From the NCBI RefSeq assembly GCF_001748225.1, contig NZ_BDFE01000008.1, positions 1-64,000 on the forward strand: a stretch of DNA of 64,000 nt. Direction: 5' to 3'. The notes below the pieces were generated by a model. That model did no database searches. It was not told the DNA's origin and was given only the letters and a program-made list of their open reading frames with translations. Position 1 is the stretch's first letter; each line of letters opens with the position of its first letter. This document shows positions 27,437-37,273 of this stretch, piece after piece. The translations under genes and the position numbers were made by a program. Source of the DNA: Desulfoplanes formicivorans (GTDB taxonomy: Bacteria; Desulfobacterota; Desulfovibrionia; Desulfovibrionales; Desulfomicrobiaceae).

Positions 27437-29008
27437 TTATTGTTCCGGGCCGTGGAGAACCGTCATGACTTCATCCACGTCATGGGGAATGGCCGATTTT
27501 CCCTTGCGCGAAAATTCCATGCGCGAACACGTGTAAATGGCGGCAAAGGAAAGAAGCATGACAAACCCGCCGGGATTCTGGAAACGGAGCATTTCAGGCA
27601 TCCAGGATTTGCCAAGGATCATGACAAAGGAACCCACAATGCCCGTGGCCAGCCCGGCAATGGCTCCGTTTTTGGTCATTTTGGGCCACCAGATGCCCAT
27701 GACCAGGACCGGAAAGAAGGTGGATGCGGCAATGGCAAAGGCCAGGCCCACCAGAACAGCGATCTGCATGGATTCTGCGGCAAATCCCAGGGGAATGCCC
27801 AAAAGTCCGATGCCCAGTGAGGCGATGCGTGCGGTCAGGACTCTGGTCCGTTCGGGCAGGTTGGGGTTGATGAGGCTGACCACCAGGTCATGACCAATGG
27901 CTCCTGCGCAGGTGATGATCAGGCCGGCCACTGTGGACAAAATGGCGGCAAAGGCCCCGGCCACCACCAGACCGAGAAGGATTTGCCCGCCAAAATACGA
28001 ACCCGCCACCGGCACGGCCAGATTTTTGCCGTTTTCAGCCAGCCAGGAAGTCAGGTGCTGGTTCATGTGAAGATCACCGGCACGTAAAAAAACATAGCGG
28101 ATGACATGGCCCACGTAGGGCGAGAGAATGTAAAAACATCCGATCAGCAGGAGTACATAAATGACGGTTTTTCGGGCGGCCTTGCCGTCGGGTGCGGTAT
28201 AGAATCGTACCAGAATGTGCGGCAGACCGGCTGTTCCGAACATCAAGGCCAAAAGCAGGGACATGGTGTCCTTGATGTTTGTCAGCCAGTATCCGGGAAC
28301 CATGTAGGCGCTTCCATTGAACATCGTGCCGGATACGGGTTCCGGACCGTTGAAACCGGCAAGAAATGTCGTAACCTCGGTATAGGTGAATCCCTTGAGC
28401 ACAAAGGGAATGAAGGCCAGCAAAAACATGGACCCGAACATGATCCAGAACTGGACAAGCTGGTTGATGGTTGTTCCCTTCATGCCGCCCACCGTGACGT
28501 ATGCCGTGATGATAAGGGAGATGACCACAATGGCGGTCCTGTATTCCAGATTCAGAAGCAGTCCCATGACCTTGCCCGCTCCGAGCATTTGCGGGGCCAT
28601 GTAGAACATGGATACGAACAAGACGCCGATGATGCCCCAGATACGGGCAGATCGCGAGTGGAAGCGTTCAGATACGAAATCCGGCACCGTGTACTTGCCG
28701 AACTTGCGCAGGGGAGAGGCCAGAAACAGGAGCAGGGCAATGTAGCCAACAAAGAATCCAAAGGCATAGATGATCCCGTCAAATCCCTTGAGAAAGGCGA
28801 TCCCGGCTACTCCGAGGAAAGAGGCGGCGCTCAGATAATCGCTGGAAATGGCCGAGGCGTTGATGAAGGAATTGACCTTGCGGCCGGCCAGGTAATAGTC
28901 GGCCGCTGTTTTCTGGACTCTGAAAAGCCAGGTGGTGATCACGGTAAAGGTGAGCATGGCCCCGATGAGAACCAGGGCGGTGATGGGAACGTGGTATATG
29001 GTCTCCAT
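27437..29008 (-). CDS. Sodium:solute symporter, acetate permease (ActP) type
   Basis: This 523-residue membrane protein of the SSS family has about 13 transmembrane helices. Near the N-terminus it has DYYLAGRKVNSFINASAISS followed by DYLSAASFLGVAG, the segment characteristic of the ActP/cation-acetate branch; GTAGLPHILVRFYT is also typical. It probably imports acetate or another small monocarboxylate with Na+. GGGAG before ATG 29008 sets the start. It follows the DUF485 gene by four bases, as actP follows yjcH in E. coli. Confidence 0.9.
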   Translation of the reverse strand: METIYHVPITALVLIGAMLTFTVITTWLFRVQKTAADYYLAGRKVNSFINASAISSDYLSAASFLGVAGIAFLKGFDGIIYAFGFFVGYIALLLFLASPLRKFGKYTVPDFVSERFHSRSARIWGIIGVLFVSMFYMAPQMLGAGKVMGLLLNLEYRTAIVVISLIITAYVTVGGMKGTTINQLVQFWIMFGSMFLLAFIPFVLKGFTYTEVTTFLAGFNGPEPVSGTMFNGSAYMVPGYWLTNIKDTMSLLLALMFGTAGLPHILVRFYTAPDGKAARKTVIYVLLLIGCFYILSPYVGHVIRYVFLRAGDLHMNQHLTSWLAENGKNLAVPVAGSYFGGQILLGLVVAGAFAAILSTVAGLIITCAGAIGHDLVVSLINPNLPERTRVLTARIASLGIGLLGIPLGFAAESMQIAVLVGLAFAIAASTFFPVLVMGIWWPKMTKNGAIAGLATGIVGSFVMILGKSWMPEMLRFQNPGGFVMLLSFAAIYTCSRMEFSRKGKSAIPHDVDEVMTVLHGPEQ

Positions 29009-29012
29009 AGGG

Positions 29013-29276
29013 TTACTCCCGGGGGTGTCTGGTTTGCATCGTGTCTTCCATGGCATTGGCCGCTTTGGTGTAGATGATGAAAATGATCCAGGTTACCGGG
29101 TAGATGACCAGCCCCACAAGAACATAGTGCAGGGGCATTCCTCCCAGGGTTTGGCCTGCAATCCAGTCCTTGGCGAGGTAGACAAGGAGATAGAGGCCGA
29201 TGATGGAGACAAAGTAGGGAATGCCAAAGGCCAGGGCAAAGGTCAGTTGTTTCTTGCGCAAGGTGTTCACGTCCAT
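29013..29276 (-). CDS. DUF485 family small membrane protein (YjcH-like)
   Basis: This 87-residue protein has two transmembrane helices (about 12-34 and 50-73), with LTFALAFGIPYFVSIIGLYL and the VLVGLVIYPVTWII segment. DUF485 proteins are regularly encoded directly before an acetate-type symporter and are thought to act as its partner; their biochemical role is not settled. AGGAGG five bases before ATG 29276 fixes the start. Confidence 0.85.
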   Translation of the reverse strand: MDVNTLRKKQLTFALAFGIPYFVSIIGLYLLVYLAKDWIAGQTLGGMPLHYVLVGLVIYPVTWIIFIIYTKAANAMEDTMQTRHPRE

Positions 29277-29543
29277 GGCTTCCTCCTGGGAATGGATGGT
29301 GGTGTCCATTTTCTTGTACACCATCCAGTGGAACAGACCACCCTTTTCAGGTGAACGGTTGCAGGCCGCACAAAGGTGTTTCCCGAGCCTTCCATGGTTT
29401 GGGGGGAACCGGTCGAACCCGGAGGCAAACCGTTTGTTGGCATGGTCTGGTCAGGTCGCCGGGATGTGTGATAGAGAAAATCAGAAAAAAGTCTGCTGGT
29501 TCAACCGGGGTAAACGGGCTGAGGCACGCTTTGGGAGGCCCAT

Positions 29544-30602
29544 GTGCACCAGGGAAGGAACATGAACGCATGTCCATGGTATGGTGATGCAGCCGTCAGA
29601 CAGACAACCCTGCTGCGTCTGGCTGCACAAGGATCCTTCAGGGAAATCCGCATGGGCCGGATCAAACTGGTGCGGGATGGTTTGAACGCCAACCGGAACG
29701 CCGCCGACATTTCCCGTGAGGTGTCGTTGTTCAATGAGGATCTTGCAAAGGTGGTCCTTGCCCTCCATGCCAGGGAACATGCCTGGCTTGAGGCGTGCAC
29801 CTGGCTGGAGTTCGGTTCCGGGGGGCGCCAGGAGCAGGTTCTCTCCTCGGACCAGGATAACGGACTCATCTATCCGGTTGCGCCGGATACCCACGAACTG
29901 GATAATGTTGCCCAGGATCTGGTCATGACCCTGGACGGGGCGGGTATGTCCCTGTGTCCCGGCGGGATTATGGTTACTTCGCCCTTGTGGCGCGGAACCA
30001 GGGATGCATGGATAGCGCGTCTTCGCGCATGGCTGGCCAACCCTGTGGAAAAGGGGCCGTGGCAATATGGACTTTTTCTGGATTTTAGGCCCCTTGCCGG
30101 CCCCAAGGAACCAGCCCTTTCCCTGAAACATGAATTGTGGGAGTATGTTCGAACCCGACCGCTTGTTCTGCGTTTTTTGGCCGAAGAACTGGCTGGATAC
30201 CGGATTCCCCTGACCATATGGGGGCATTTTGTGCTCATCCCCAAGGGCCCGTTTCAGGGAGGGCTTGATATCAAGCATTCCGGCATGGTCCGTTTGGCAA
30301 CGGCTGTACGTATCCTGGCCCTGAAATACGGGCTGACCATGCACCATACCCTGGACCGGATTCATGCCCTTGAGGACAGGGGGCATATCAGCGCGCGACT
30401 TGGCAAACGGTTGACCCGTTTCTGGTCCTGGAGTCAGGGACAACGGCTGCGCATCGGGCTTCGGGAACAATGTGCCGGGAAAAGCGCGCACAATGTCATC
30501 TATCCCTATCAGCTGGACAGGGAGGAGATCCTTCTGCTCAAGGATGGATTGTATGCGGTGGAAACATGTGCCCGGATGGTTCTGGACGGGGCGGGATTGT
30601 GA
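29544..30602 (+). CDS. DUF294-type putative nucleotidyltransferase without CBS or cNMP domains
   Basis: This 352-residue soluble protein carries the GlnD-like nucleotidyltransferase motif FGSGGRQEQVLSSDQD (residues 90-105, metal-binding D103 and D105), then a helical C-terminal domain (about 215-350). Family members usually have N-terminal cyclic-nucleotide and CBS domains; these are absent. The gene is divergent from the symporter/DUF485 pair, a neighbourhood known for this family, which suggests signalling that controls uptake. GTG 29544 has GGGAGG five bases ahead; ATG 29562 is an alternative. Confidence 0.8.
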   Translation: MHQGRNMNACPWYGDAAVRQTTLLRLAAQGSFREIRMGRIKLVRDGLNANRNAADISREVSLFNEDLAKVVLALHAREHAWLEACTWLEFGSGGRQEQVLSSDQDNGLIYPVAPDTHELDNVAQDLVMTLDGAGMSLCPGGIMVTSPLWRGTRDAWIARLRAWLANPVEKGPWQYGLFLDFRPLAGPKEPALSLKHELWEYVRTRPLVLRFLAEELAGYRIPLTIWGHFVLIPKGPFQGGLDIKHSGMVRLATAVRILALKYGLTMHHTLDRIHALEDRGHISARLGKRLTRFWSWSQGQRLRIGLREQCAGKSAHNVIYPYQLDREEILLLKDGLYAVETCARMVLDGAGL

Positions 30603-30748
30603 GAAGGCGCAAAAATTCCGTACGCAGAATGCCTGTCGGGGCCGCGGGCAGGAAGGTCGGTTGTGACAGGAACGACGGGTTCAGCAAAAGGACGCTTCTT
30701 TGAAGACGGGACGCCTTGACGTTGTCCTGATCTGCGTCCTTGGACTGC

Positions 30749-31492
30749 TTATTGTTTTCCCGCTTTCTTGACGATCCACTGGACTTGTCGACAGATGCCC
30801 ATGAGCAGGTTGAACTCGTGGCGTTTGATCTGGAACCGCTGCAGGAATCGGCGCATGGGGAGCATGAAGTAATCGGGATTGTCGTCGTGCAGGAAATCAA
30901 TGGCCAGCAGAGAAGCCTTGATCCGTTCGATCAGGACTTCCTGTTCCTTGTGGGTGATGGACCGGCTTGGCGGAAGCTGGTTGGTCGTCTGGGGCTGTAT
31001 GGATGAGTGTTTGAAGATTTCGTAGAGAATGATCAGGACCGCCTGGGCCAGATTCAGGGAGGTCATGTCCCGATGGGTGGGAATGCAGATGAGCTGTCCG
31101 CAGATTTCGATTTCCCGGTTGTCCAGGCCGGTGTCTTCGGGCCCGAAGACCAGGGCGACGTGTTCGTTGTCACCAAGCTGCCTGGCAATGGTGGTGCTGG
31201 CCTGTTCCGGCACCATGATGGCCTTGCGCCATCCACCGGTGCGGGCCGTGGTCCCGTAGACCACGGAGAAGGGCGCAAGAGCCTCGGCCAGGTTCTGGAC
31301 AATGGTGACCTCGTCGAGGAGTTGTTCACTGTGCGGGGTGGCCAGCCGTTTGGCCTTGTTCACATCCCAGTTCCGGGGATTGACCAGAATGAGCTGGTGG
31401 CATCCCATGTTCATGCACGCCCTGGCGACCGATCCCACATTTTCGGGATACTTGGGACGGACCAGGATGACGGCGGTGTTCAATGTATTCAT
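30749..31492 (-). CDS. trmJ: TrmH-family RNA 2'-O-methyltransferase, TrmJ-like
   Basis: This 247-residue SPOUT methyltransferase has the three knot motifs in order: VRPKYPENVGSVARACMNMG, ALVFGPEDTGLDNREIE and IPTHRDMTSLNLAQAV. These match TrmJ, which methylates the ribose of position 32 in several tRNAs. The C-terminal helical tail is a normal extension for TrmJ. The ATG at 31492 lacks a good ribosome binding site but gives the usual N-terminus. A terminator directly upstream separates it from the gene at 31620. Confidence 0.85.
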   Translation of the reverse strand: MNTLNTAVILVRPKYPENVGSVARACMNMGCHQLILVNPRNWDVNKAKRLATPHSEQLLDEVTIVQNLAEALAPFSVVYGTTARTGGWRKAIMVPEQASTTIARQLGDNEHVALVFGPEDTGLDNREIEICGQLICIPTHRDMTSLNLAQAVLIILYEIFKHSSIQPQTTNQLPPSRSITHKEQEVLIERIKASLLAIDFLHDDNPDYFMLPMRRFLQRFQIKRHEFNLLMGICRQVQWIVKKAGKQ

Positions 31493-31549
31493 GATGCGTC
31501 GTTGCTGTTTGTGCCGCAATGGGCCAGCACCATTGGTAGCTGAGGGTTT

Positions 31550-31591
31550 TGCAAACAAAACGCGTCATCTCCGCTTGCGCAGAAATGACGC
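31550..31591 (-). terminator. Intrinsic terminator after the CpoB-like gene
   Basis: On the - strand, arms of 13 bases (31591-31579 and 31574-31562, with two G-U pairs) enclose a GCAA tetraloop, followed by GTTTTGTTT. It ends the - strand unit that includes the gene at 31620-32546 and sits just ahead of trmJ. Confidence 0.85.
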
Positions 31592-31619
31592 ATGACATTT
31601 CCTTCATGTTCCAACGGAG

Positions 31620-32546
31620 TCAGCCGTTGGTCTGCAGGTAGGCTTTGGCCCTTCGAGCCTCGGCCGATTGAGGATATTTTTTGATAAGGTCCTGCAGAAC
31701 GAGCTTGCCCGGTTTTTTCTTGTTCATCTTGAAAAAGGAGATGCCCTGTTTGAGCAGGGCAGGACGGTATTTGTTGCTCTTGGGGTACGTTTCAATGACC
31801 TTTTGATAGGCAAGGATGGCCCGGGCATAGTCGCGCATCTGATAATGACATTCCCCCTGCCAGAACAGGGCGTTGGGTACAAGGCTGTCCTTGGTGAAGG
31901 TGGTTGCGAATTCTTCCCACAGGGACAGGGCCTGGGCATAGTCCTTGGCGTAAAAGGAGTTGAGGGCCTTTTTGTACAGGGCCTGGGCCGATTCGTACCC
32001 GGGAGCGGCCTCGGGTTGGCTAGTTTGCTTTGGCCTGACTCCTTGGACGGCCTGAGAGGGCCGGGGTTGAGCGCTTTCCTGATGGAACTCGGCCAGGTCC
32101 ATGCCCAATTGTCCGGCCATGGCCGTCACGACGCGGTTCATCCTGGATGTTGTCGCGTTCATGTGCGTAAGGGCTGATGTGGCATTGTCCTGGTTGGAGG
32201 CAAGAATCTGCATTTTTCGGGTCAAGCCGTCGACCTCTCCCCGGACTGTTGCCAGCTGGACGCGCAATTGTTCAATCTCCGCCCAGAGATCAGCCTGTTT
32301 GGAACGAACAGGCTGGCTTGACTGGGAAATTTCCTGTTTGATATCCTGGCGTGCTTTGACCAGCTCGGATTCCAGGGTGACGATTTTTTTCTTCAACTCC
32401 TGGTTTTCCCGAGCCTGTTGTTGCTGGTGGTACGAGACCTGCCCCTGGAGGGAGGAAACATCCTGTTTGGAGGCGCATGCAGGCACCAGCAGCAGGATGA
32501 TGGCCATACCCACAAGGAATAAACCGGTTGATCGTGAAGAAGTCAT
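31620..32546 (-). CDS. CpoB/YbgF-like periplasmic lipoprotein with coiled coil and TPR domain
   Basis: This 308-residue protein has a signal peptide ending in the lipobox LLVPACAS, a long coiled coil (about residues 30-130, rich in Gln, Glu and Lys) and a C-terminal TPR domain (about 190-305) with the YbgF-type GYESAQALYKKALNSFYAKD and NALFWQGECHY segments. In E. coli, CpoB links the Tol-Pal system with peptidoglycan synthesis at division. No tol or pal gene lies nearby, so the role is inferred from the fold. An in-frame upstream start would spoil the signal peptide. Confidence 0.82.
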   Translation of the reverse strand: MTSSRSTGLFLVGMAIILLLVPACASKQDVSSLQGQVSYHQQQQARENQELKKKIVTLESELVKARQDIKQEISQSSQPVRSKQADLWAEIEQLRVQLATVRGEVDGLTRKMQILASNQDNATSALTHMNATTSRMNRVVTAMAGQLGMDLAEFHQESAQPRPSQAVQGVRPKQTSQPEAAPGYESAQALYKKALNSFYAKDYAQALSLWEEFATTFTKDSLVPNALFWQGECHYQMRDYARAILAYQKVIETYPKSNKYRPALLKQGISFFKMNKKKPGKLVLQDLIKKYPQSAEARRAKAYLQTNG

Positions 32547-32644
32547 GACAGATGCCCGCCTTGGTTGGAAGGAACGTGGTTCGGATCGACTATAGGGCTT
32601 GTTGGATTGTGCTGTAAACCTCATTCTGCCCGGTTGGTTCTGAT

Positions 32645-32896
32645 TCATGAAGACTGGCTGATGTCGTTTTGAGGGGATGTGGGCAAGGCGTCAAGGGTCC
32701 TGCGTCGGCCCACAAAAAAGTAGATGATGCCTCCAAGAACAGGAAGAAAGACGTTGAGCCAGATCCATCCCTTTTTTTCGGCCGGCGTGGCAAAGTCGTT
32801 GCGGAAGATATGCCAGATGGCCCAGAGATTGGGAATGATGGGCAGGACCAGAATGGCAACTACCAGGGCAAGTTGGAAAGGAGTAAGGGAGGACAT
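32645..32896 (-). CDS. Small membrane protein with PLDc_N domain
   Basis: This 83-residue protein has two transmembrane helices (about 5-27 and 44-63), with PIIPNLWAIWHIF and a C-terminal GGIIYFFVGRR. The pattern matches the phospholipase D nuclease N-terminal domain, which forms the membrane hairpin of cardiolipin synthases but is here present alone. No good ribosome binding site precedes ATG 32896. It lies between lgt and the CpoB-like gene, on the same strand. Confidence 0.75.
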   Translation of the reverse strand: MSSLTPFQLALVVAILVLPIIPNLWAIWHIFRNDFATPAEKKGWIWLNVFLPVLGGIIYFFVGRRRTLDALPTSPQNDISQSS

Positions 32897-32984
32897 TGTA
32901 TTTTGTTTATGTTGTTGCAGGGTTGGTGAGAAGATCGGCCTTGCAGATCACGCATGAGGCAATTCCTTTCGGATGGTGCCTCAA

Positions 32985-33743
32985 TTATTTCGCAGTTTTC
33001 CTGTTTCTGAACAGTACAATGCCAAGCCCCAGACAGAACACGCCCAGAGCAATGACCTGGGTGACGGAAAGGATCCCGAAATCACCCCGGTAGTCGCCCC
33101 GGAAGAATTCGATGGAAAACCGGAACACGGCATATAACATGAGCATCAGACCGGTAAGAATACCCTTGGTGGTGATGAACCGTTTGGCCCCCAGGAGCAT
33201 GCCAAAGGTGACCAATCCGGCCAGGCAGTGGTAAACCTGGGTCGGATGCAGGGGAATATTGACCGGGGCCAGACTGTTGGGGTCGGTAAAGGTGATGGCC
33301 CAGGGAAGTTCGCAAACACCGCCGTAACAGCATCCGGCCATGGTGCAGCCGATGCGGCCAATGGCCTGGCCCAGGGGAACACTGACGGCAATGGCGTCCA
33401 TCCAGGGCCACAAGGGTTGGTCTTTTTTTTTCAGGTACCAATACCCGGTCACTGAGGCCAGAATGGCCCCGCCCAGAAATACCAGCCCCCCTTTCCAGAA
33501 CATGAGCATTTCCAGGGGGTGGTGGAAAAAATAAACCGGATTGATAAGGATGTATAAAATCCGGGCGCCGAGAATGGCGCCGAGAACAACGTAAAAGCCA
33601 AGGTCTGAAACCAGAGAATGATCCAGACCACGGGATTTGGCTTCCCGGCAGGTCCAGGCCATGGCGGCCAGAAACGCGGCTGCCACAAAAAAACCATAGC
33701 TGTGGATGGTCAGGGGACCTATTTCAATTAAAACGGGATGCAT
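32985..33743 (-). CDS. lgt: Prolipoprotein diacylglyceryl transferase Lgt
   Basis: This 252-residue polytopic membrane enzyme moves diacylglycerol from phosphatidylglycerol to the lipobox cysteine, the first step of lipoprotein maturation. The N-terminus HPVLIEIGPLTIHSYGFFVA and the GRIGCTMAGCCYGG segment, equivalent to the Lgt signature, are present. The start overlaps the end of lspA by 20 bases. The product would serve the lipoproteins found in this window (CpoB-like, BamD, NlpC/P60 and the protein at 53005). Confidence 0.92.
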   Translation of the reverse strand: MHPVLIEIGPLTIHSYGFFVAAAFLAAMAWTCREAKSRGLDHSLVSDLGFYVVLGAILGARILYILINPVYFFHHPLEMLMFWKGGLVFLGGAILASVTGYWYLKKKDQPLWPWMDAIAVSVPLGQAIGRIGCTMAGCCYGGVCELPWAITFTDPNSLAPVNIPLHPTQVYHCLAGLVTFGMLLGAKRFITTKGILTGLMLMLYAVFRFSIEFFRGDYRGDFGILSVTQVIALGVFCLGLGIVLFRNRKTAK

Positions 33744-34218
33744 TCTTTTTCCGCTGATAAAAGGATACCAGGAGCAACAGCGCCCCTACACTGATGGCCA
33801 TGTCCGCGATGTTGAAGGCCGGCCAATGGTGACTGGCAATGTGGAAATCCAAAAAATCAATAACCTGACCGATGCGTATTCGGTCGATCATGTTGCCCAG
33901 AGCCCCGCCAAGAATGCACCCCAGTCCGGTAAACAGGGGCGGATCCCGGCGGTCCACGGTGTTGACCAGATGAAAGATGAGTACAACGGCCAGGGCCGAG
34001 ACACCAATGAAGAAATAGGTCTGCCAGTGAATGTCGGCCCGGTTCAGAAATCCAAAGGCAGCGCCCTTGTTCAGGACATGGACCAGATCAAAAAAGCCCG
34101 GAATGACCGGAATGGATTCGTACATGGAAATATTTCCCTGGACCCAGATCTTGGAGATCTGGTCCAGGGCGATGATCACCGCGGCAAGGATGGAAACGAA
34201 TTTGTATTTGGTGTTCAT
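33724..34218 (-). CDS. lspA: Lipoprotein signal peptidase LspA (signal peptidase II)
   Basis: This 164-residue membrane aspartyl protease has four transmembrane helices and removes the signal peptide from lipidated prolipoproteins. The catalytic aspartates lie in ALGNMIDRIRIGQVIDFLDF and FNIADMAISVG. ATG 34218 gives the standard N-terminus (MNTKYKFVSILAAVIIALDQ). It stands between ileS and lgt, a common arrangement, and overlaps lgt by 20 bases. Confidence 0.95.
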   Translation of the reverse strand: MNTKYKFVSILAAVIIALDQISKIWVQGNISMYESIPVIPGFFDLVHVLNKGAAFGFLNRADIHWQTYFFIGVSALAVVLIFHLVNTVDRRDPPLFTGLGCILGGALGNMIDRIRIGQVIDFLDFHIASHHWPAFNIADMAISVGALLLLVSFYQRKKNASRFN

Positions 34219-34250
34219 GAGATTGGTCGTTGCCGGTATGGTGCGGCTCT

Positions 34251-34300
34251 GGGAGTGCCTGGTACATGTCCTGTGGTGCCGTCGTGTACCGGGCACTCCC
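34251..34300 (-). promoter_or_regulatory. Long hairpin in the ileS-lspA spacer
   Basis: The 16-base arms at 34251-34266 (GGGAGTGCCTGGTACA) and 34285-34300 (TGTACCGGGCACTCCC) pair fully with one G-U, around an 18-base loop. The hairpin lies after the ileS stop and 32 bases before the lspA start. It lacks a T tract on either strand, so it looks more like an mRNA processing or attenuation element than a terminator. Confidence 0.55.
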
Positions 34301-34322
34301 TGTTGCACGGTTTGTTCGTAGG

Positions 34323-37139
34323 TTATGCCATAGCTTCCAGGACACGGGTGCAGCGCGGACATGCCTCGGGATGATCCGGATTGGTGCCCAGCTCTTCGTT
34401 GTACACCCAGCAGCGGGCACATTTGGTACCTGGTGCGCGGGTCACCCCGATCTTCAGGTCAGGGACCTCCTGACTGGCAAAGATGCCTTCCGGGGCGGTT
34501 GCAAGATCGGCCAGGCTCACTTTGGAAACAATGAAAAAGGCCCGCAAATATTCCGAGGCCTTTTCCAGGTCCTCGCGCATGTCATCCTTGACGAACAGGG
34601 TGACATGACTGTCCAGGGAATGGCCGAGTTCCTTGGATTTTCTGAAAGGTTCGATGGCCTTGGTAACTTCGTTGCGTATCTCCACGAGCATGTTCCACAA
34701 CTGGGTTTCTTCCTCGTCCATGAAGCCCTTGGCAACGGCAGGAAAGGTGTACCCGAATACGGTCGTAACGTTGCCACGCATGGCCTCGGGCAGGTTCCTG
34801 AAGACTTCCTCCGCCGTGAAACTGAGGATGGGAGCCATGTTTTCCAGCAGCACCAGCAGGATCCGGTACAGGGCGGTTTGGGCCGAGCGCCGCTCAATGC
34901 CCTTGGTTGTTGAAACATACAGCCGATCCTTGAGGATATCCAGGTAAAAGGCGCTCAGGTCGGTGGCACACAAATTGTGCAGGGTGTGATAGACCTTGTG
35001 GAACTCGAACTCCTCATACCCCTTTTGCATGGTCTGATGGGCCTCGGCCACCAGGTCCAGGGCGTATCTGTCCAGAGGGAGCATGTCCTGGGCGGCAACC
35101 ATGTCGGTCTGGGGGTCAAAGTCCTTGAGATTACCCAGAATATACCGACAGGTGTTTCTGACTCGACGGTAAGCGTCAACCAGCCGGCGCAGGATTTCGT
35201 CCGAGATGCGCAGGTCTTCCTGATAGTTGGATGCAGCTACCCAGAGACGCAGGATTTCGGCGCCGTATTTGTTGATAATCTCTTCTGGCGCAATGACATT
35301 GCCCACGGATTTGGACATCTTGTGTCCCTTGCCGTCGACCACGAAGCCGTGGGTAAGTACGGATTTGTACGGAGCCTGGCCCCTGTTGCCTATGGAAGCG
35401 AGCAGAGAGCTGTGGAACCATCCCCTGTGCTGGTCGGTTCCTTCAAGATAGAGATCGGCCGGAAAGCGGCATTCCTCGCGTCCTTCCACGACAGCGGCAA
35501 AACTGGTGCCGGAGTCAAACCAGACGTCCAGGATATCGTCTTCCTTTTCCCAATGATTGCTTCCGCAATGGGGGCAGACCAGATCCTTGGGCACCACCTC
35601 GTCCAGGGAGGCCTCAAACCAGTAGTCCGCACCCGTGGGGTGGGTGGCGAACCTGTCCACGATGGTGTGAACCCACTTGCTGTCAAACCATGCCTGACCG
35701 CAGTCGCGGCACAGCAGAGCAATGATGGGTACGCCCCACATGCGCTGCCTGGAAATACACCAGTCGGGACGGTTCTTGACCATGTTGTAGATCCGTTCCT
35801 TGCCCCATCCCGGGATCCACGTGACATCCTTGTCAATGGCCGCCAGGGCCTTGTTGCGGAGGTCATTGGCCTCCATGGAGATGAACCACTGGGTGGTGGC
35901 CCGAAAGATGACCGGTTTCTTGCATCGCCAGCAATGGGGATAGGAGTGGGTGATTGTTTCCGTGGCCAGGAGATGGCCCTGTTCCTGGAGTTTTTCAATA
36001 ACCAGAGGGTTGGCCTCGAACACGGTCTTGCCTGCAAAATACTTGACCGAAGGCAGAAAGCGTCCTTCATCGTCCAGGGGGGAGAGAACCTCCAGGCCGT
36101 AACGCAGTCCGGTCTCATAGTCTTCGCGCCCATGGCCCGGAGCCGTATGCACGCAGCCGGTACCTGTTTCCAGTGTCACGTAATCAGCCAGCACAATGGG
36201 GGATTTCCGATCGAGAAAGGGGTGGGTGGCCGCGATGTTTTCCAGGTTCCTGCCTTGGGTTTCGGCGAGAATTTCCAGGTCATCCCAGCCGAACCGTTTC
36301 TGGTTCTCCTGGACCAGGTCCTTGGCCAGAATGTGGAAGGTGGATCCTGTTCGGGCCAGCACATACATGAAATCCGGATGCACGGCCACGGCCATGTTGT
36401 CCGGGATGGTCCAGGGGGTGGTGGTCCAGATGTCAATGAAAGTGGCATTCGGATCGCAGTCGGGAAAGATCTTGGTGATGGCCGGATCAGTAATGGGAAA
36501 ACGGACAAAGATGGATGGGGAGGTGTGGTCGGCGTATTCCACTTCGGCCTCTGCCAGGGCCGTCTGACAGGATGAACACCAGTAGATGGGCTTCTTGTTG
36601 CGTACAACTGCTCCCTGGTCCATGAATCTGGCCAGTTCCCGGGCCGTGGCGGTCTCATAATCCGGAGTCATGGTCAGATAGGGCTTTTCCCACAGACCGA
36701 GGCCGCCGAACCGCTTGAATTCGTTGCGCTGGATGTCCAGCCATTTGAGGGCGTATTCCCGGCAGAGTTTGCGGATTTCGAGCACGGATTTGTCTTTTTT
36801 GGCTGCTCCCAGTTCCTGTTCCACCTTGTGCTCAATGGGCAGGCCGTGACAGTCCCAGCCCGGAACATATTGGGCCTGGAATCCGGCCATGTTCCGGTTT
36901 TTGACGATGATGTCCTTGAGGATCTTGTTCAGGGCGTGCCCCATGTGCAAATGCCCGTTGGCATACGGAGGACCATCATGCAGGACATAGGGTTTCTTGT
37001 CCTTGCCCGCCTGGATCATCTGCTCGTAGGCCTTGATGTCTTCCCAGTAGGCGAGCATCTTGGGTTCGTTTTTGCTCAGGTTGGCCCGCATGGGAAAGGA
37101 TGTTTTGGGAAGATTGAGGGTTGCCTTGTAATCGCTCAT
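34323..37139 (-). CDS. ileS: Isoleucyl-tRNA synthetase
   Basis: This class I aminoacyl-tRNA synthetase (938 aa) charges tRNA-Ile. The HIGH-type motif is HMGH at residues 65-68 ([17 protein letters not shown]) and the KMSKS motif is in [10 protein letters not shown]. The editing domain lies between them. The C-terminal zinc finger holds [12 protein letters not shown] and CPRC. GGAGG about ten bases before ATG 37139 supports the start; the open frame beyond it is not IleS-like. It heads an ileS-lspA-lgt group. Confidence 0.97.
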   Translation of the reverse strand: MSDYKATLNLPKTSFPMRANLSKNEPKMLAYWEDIKAYEQMIQAGKDKKPYVLHDGPPYANGHLHMGHALNKILKDIIVKNRNMAGFQAQYVPGWDCHGLPIEHKVEQELGAAKKDKSVLEIRKLCREYALKWLDIQRNEFKRFGGLGLWEKPYLTMTPDYETATARELARFMDQGAVVRNKKPIYWCSSCQTALAEAEVEYADHTSPSIFVRFPITDPAITKIFPDCDPNATFIDIWTTTPWTIPDNMAVAVHPDFMYVLARTGSTFHILAKDLVQENQKRFGWDDLEILAETQGRNLENIAATHPFLDRKSPIVLADYVTLETGTGCVHTAPGHGREDYETGLRYGLEVLSPLDDEGRFLPSVKYFAGKTVFEANPLVIEKLQEQGHLLATETITHSYPHCWRCKKPVIFRATTQWFISMEANDLRNKALAAIDKDVTWIPGWGKERIYNMVKNRPDWCISRQRMWGVPIIALLCRDCGQAWFDSKWVHTIVDRFATHPTGADYWFEASLDEVVPKDLVCPHCGSNHWEKEDDILDVWFDSGTSFAAVVEGREECRFPADLYLEGTDQHRGWFHSSLLASIGNRGQAPYKSVLTHGFVVDGKGHKMSKSVGNVIAPEEIINKYGAEILRLWVAASNYQEDLRISDEILRRLVDAYRRVRNTCRYILGNLKDFDPQTDMVAAQDMLPLDRYALDLVAEAHQTMQKGYEEFEFHKVYHTLHNLCATDLSAFYLDILKDRLYVSTTKGIERRSAQTALYRILLVLLENMAPILSFTAEEVFRNLPEAMRGNVTTVFGYTFPAVAKGFMDEEETQLWNMLVEIRNEVTKAIEPFRKSKELGHSLDSHVTLFVKDDMREDLEKASEYLRAFFIVSKVSLADLATAPEGIFASQEVPDLKIGVTRAPGTKCARCWVYNEELGTNPDHPEACPRCTRVLEAMA

Positions 37140-37273
37140 GGATGACTCGTCCTCCGGATGTTGCGTAGATAGAATATGGTGTTGCCGGACCCGGCACAAG
37201 AGTTGGTCATGGATGGTCCGTATGGCATGTGAAAATAAGCCGTCACATTGAATCAAGGGGCAGGGGAAGTCAA

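Noticed and set aside
29277-29543. Possible RNA gene or regulator in the divergent region between the DUF485 and DUF294 genes
   Set aside because: I saw no cloverleaf, conserved RNA motif or open frame with a ribosome binding site; it probably holds only the two promoters.
34977-36575. Antisense open frame (532 codons) opposite ileS
   Set aside because: ileS is certain from HIGH-type, KMSKS and zinc motifs; the opposite frame has no recognisable content.
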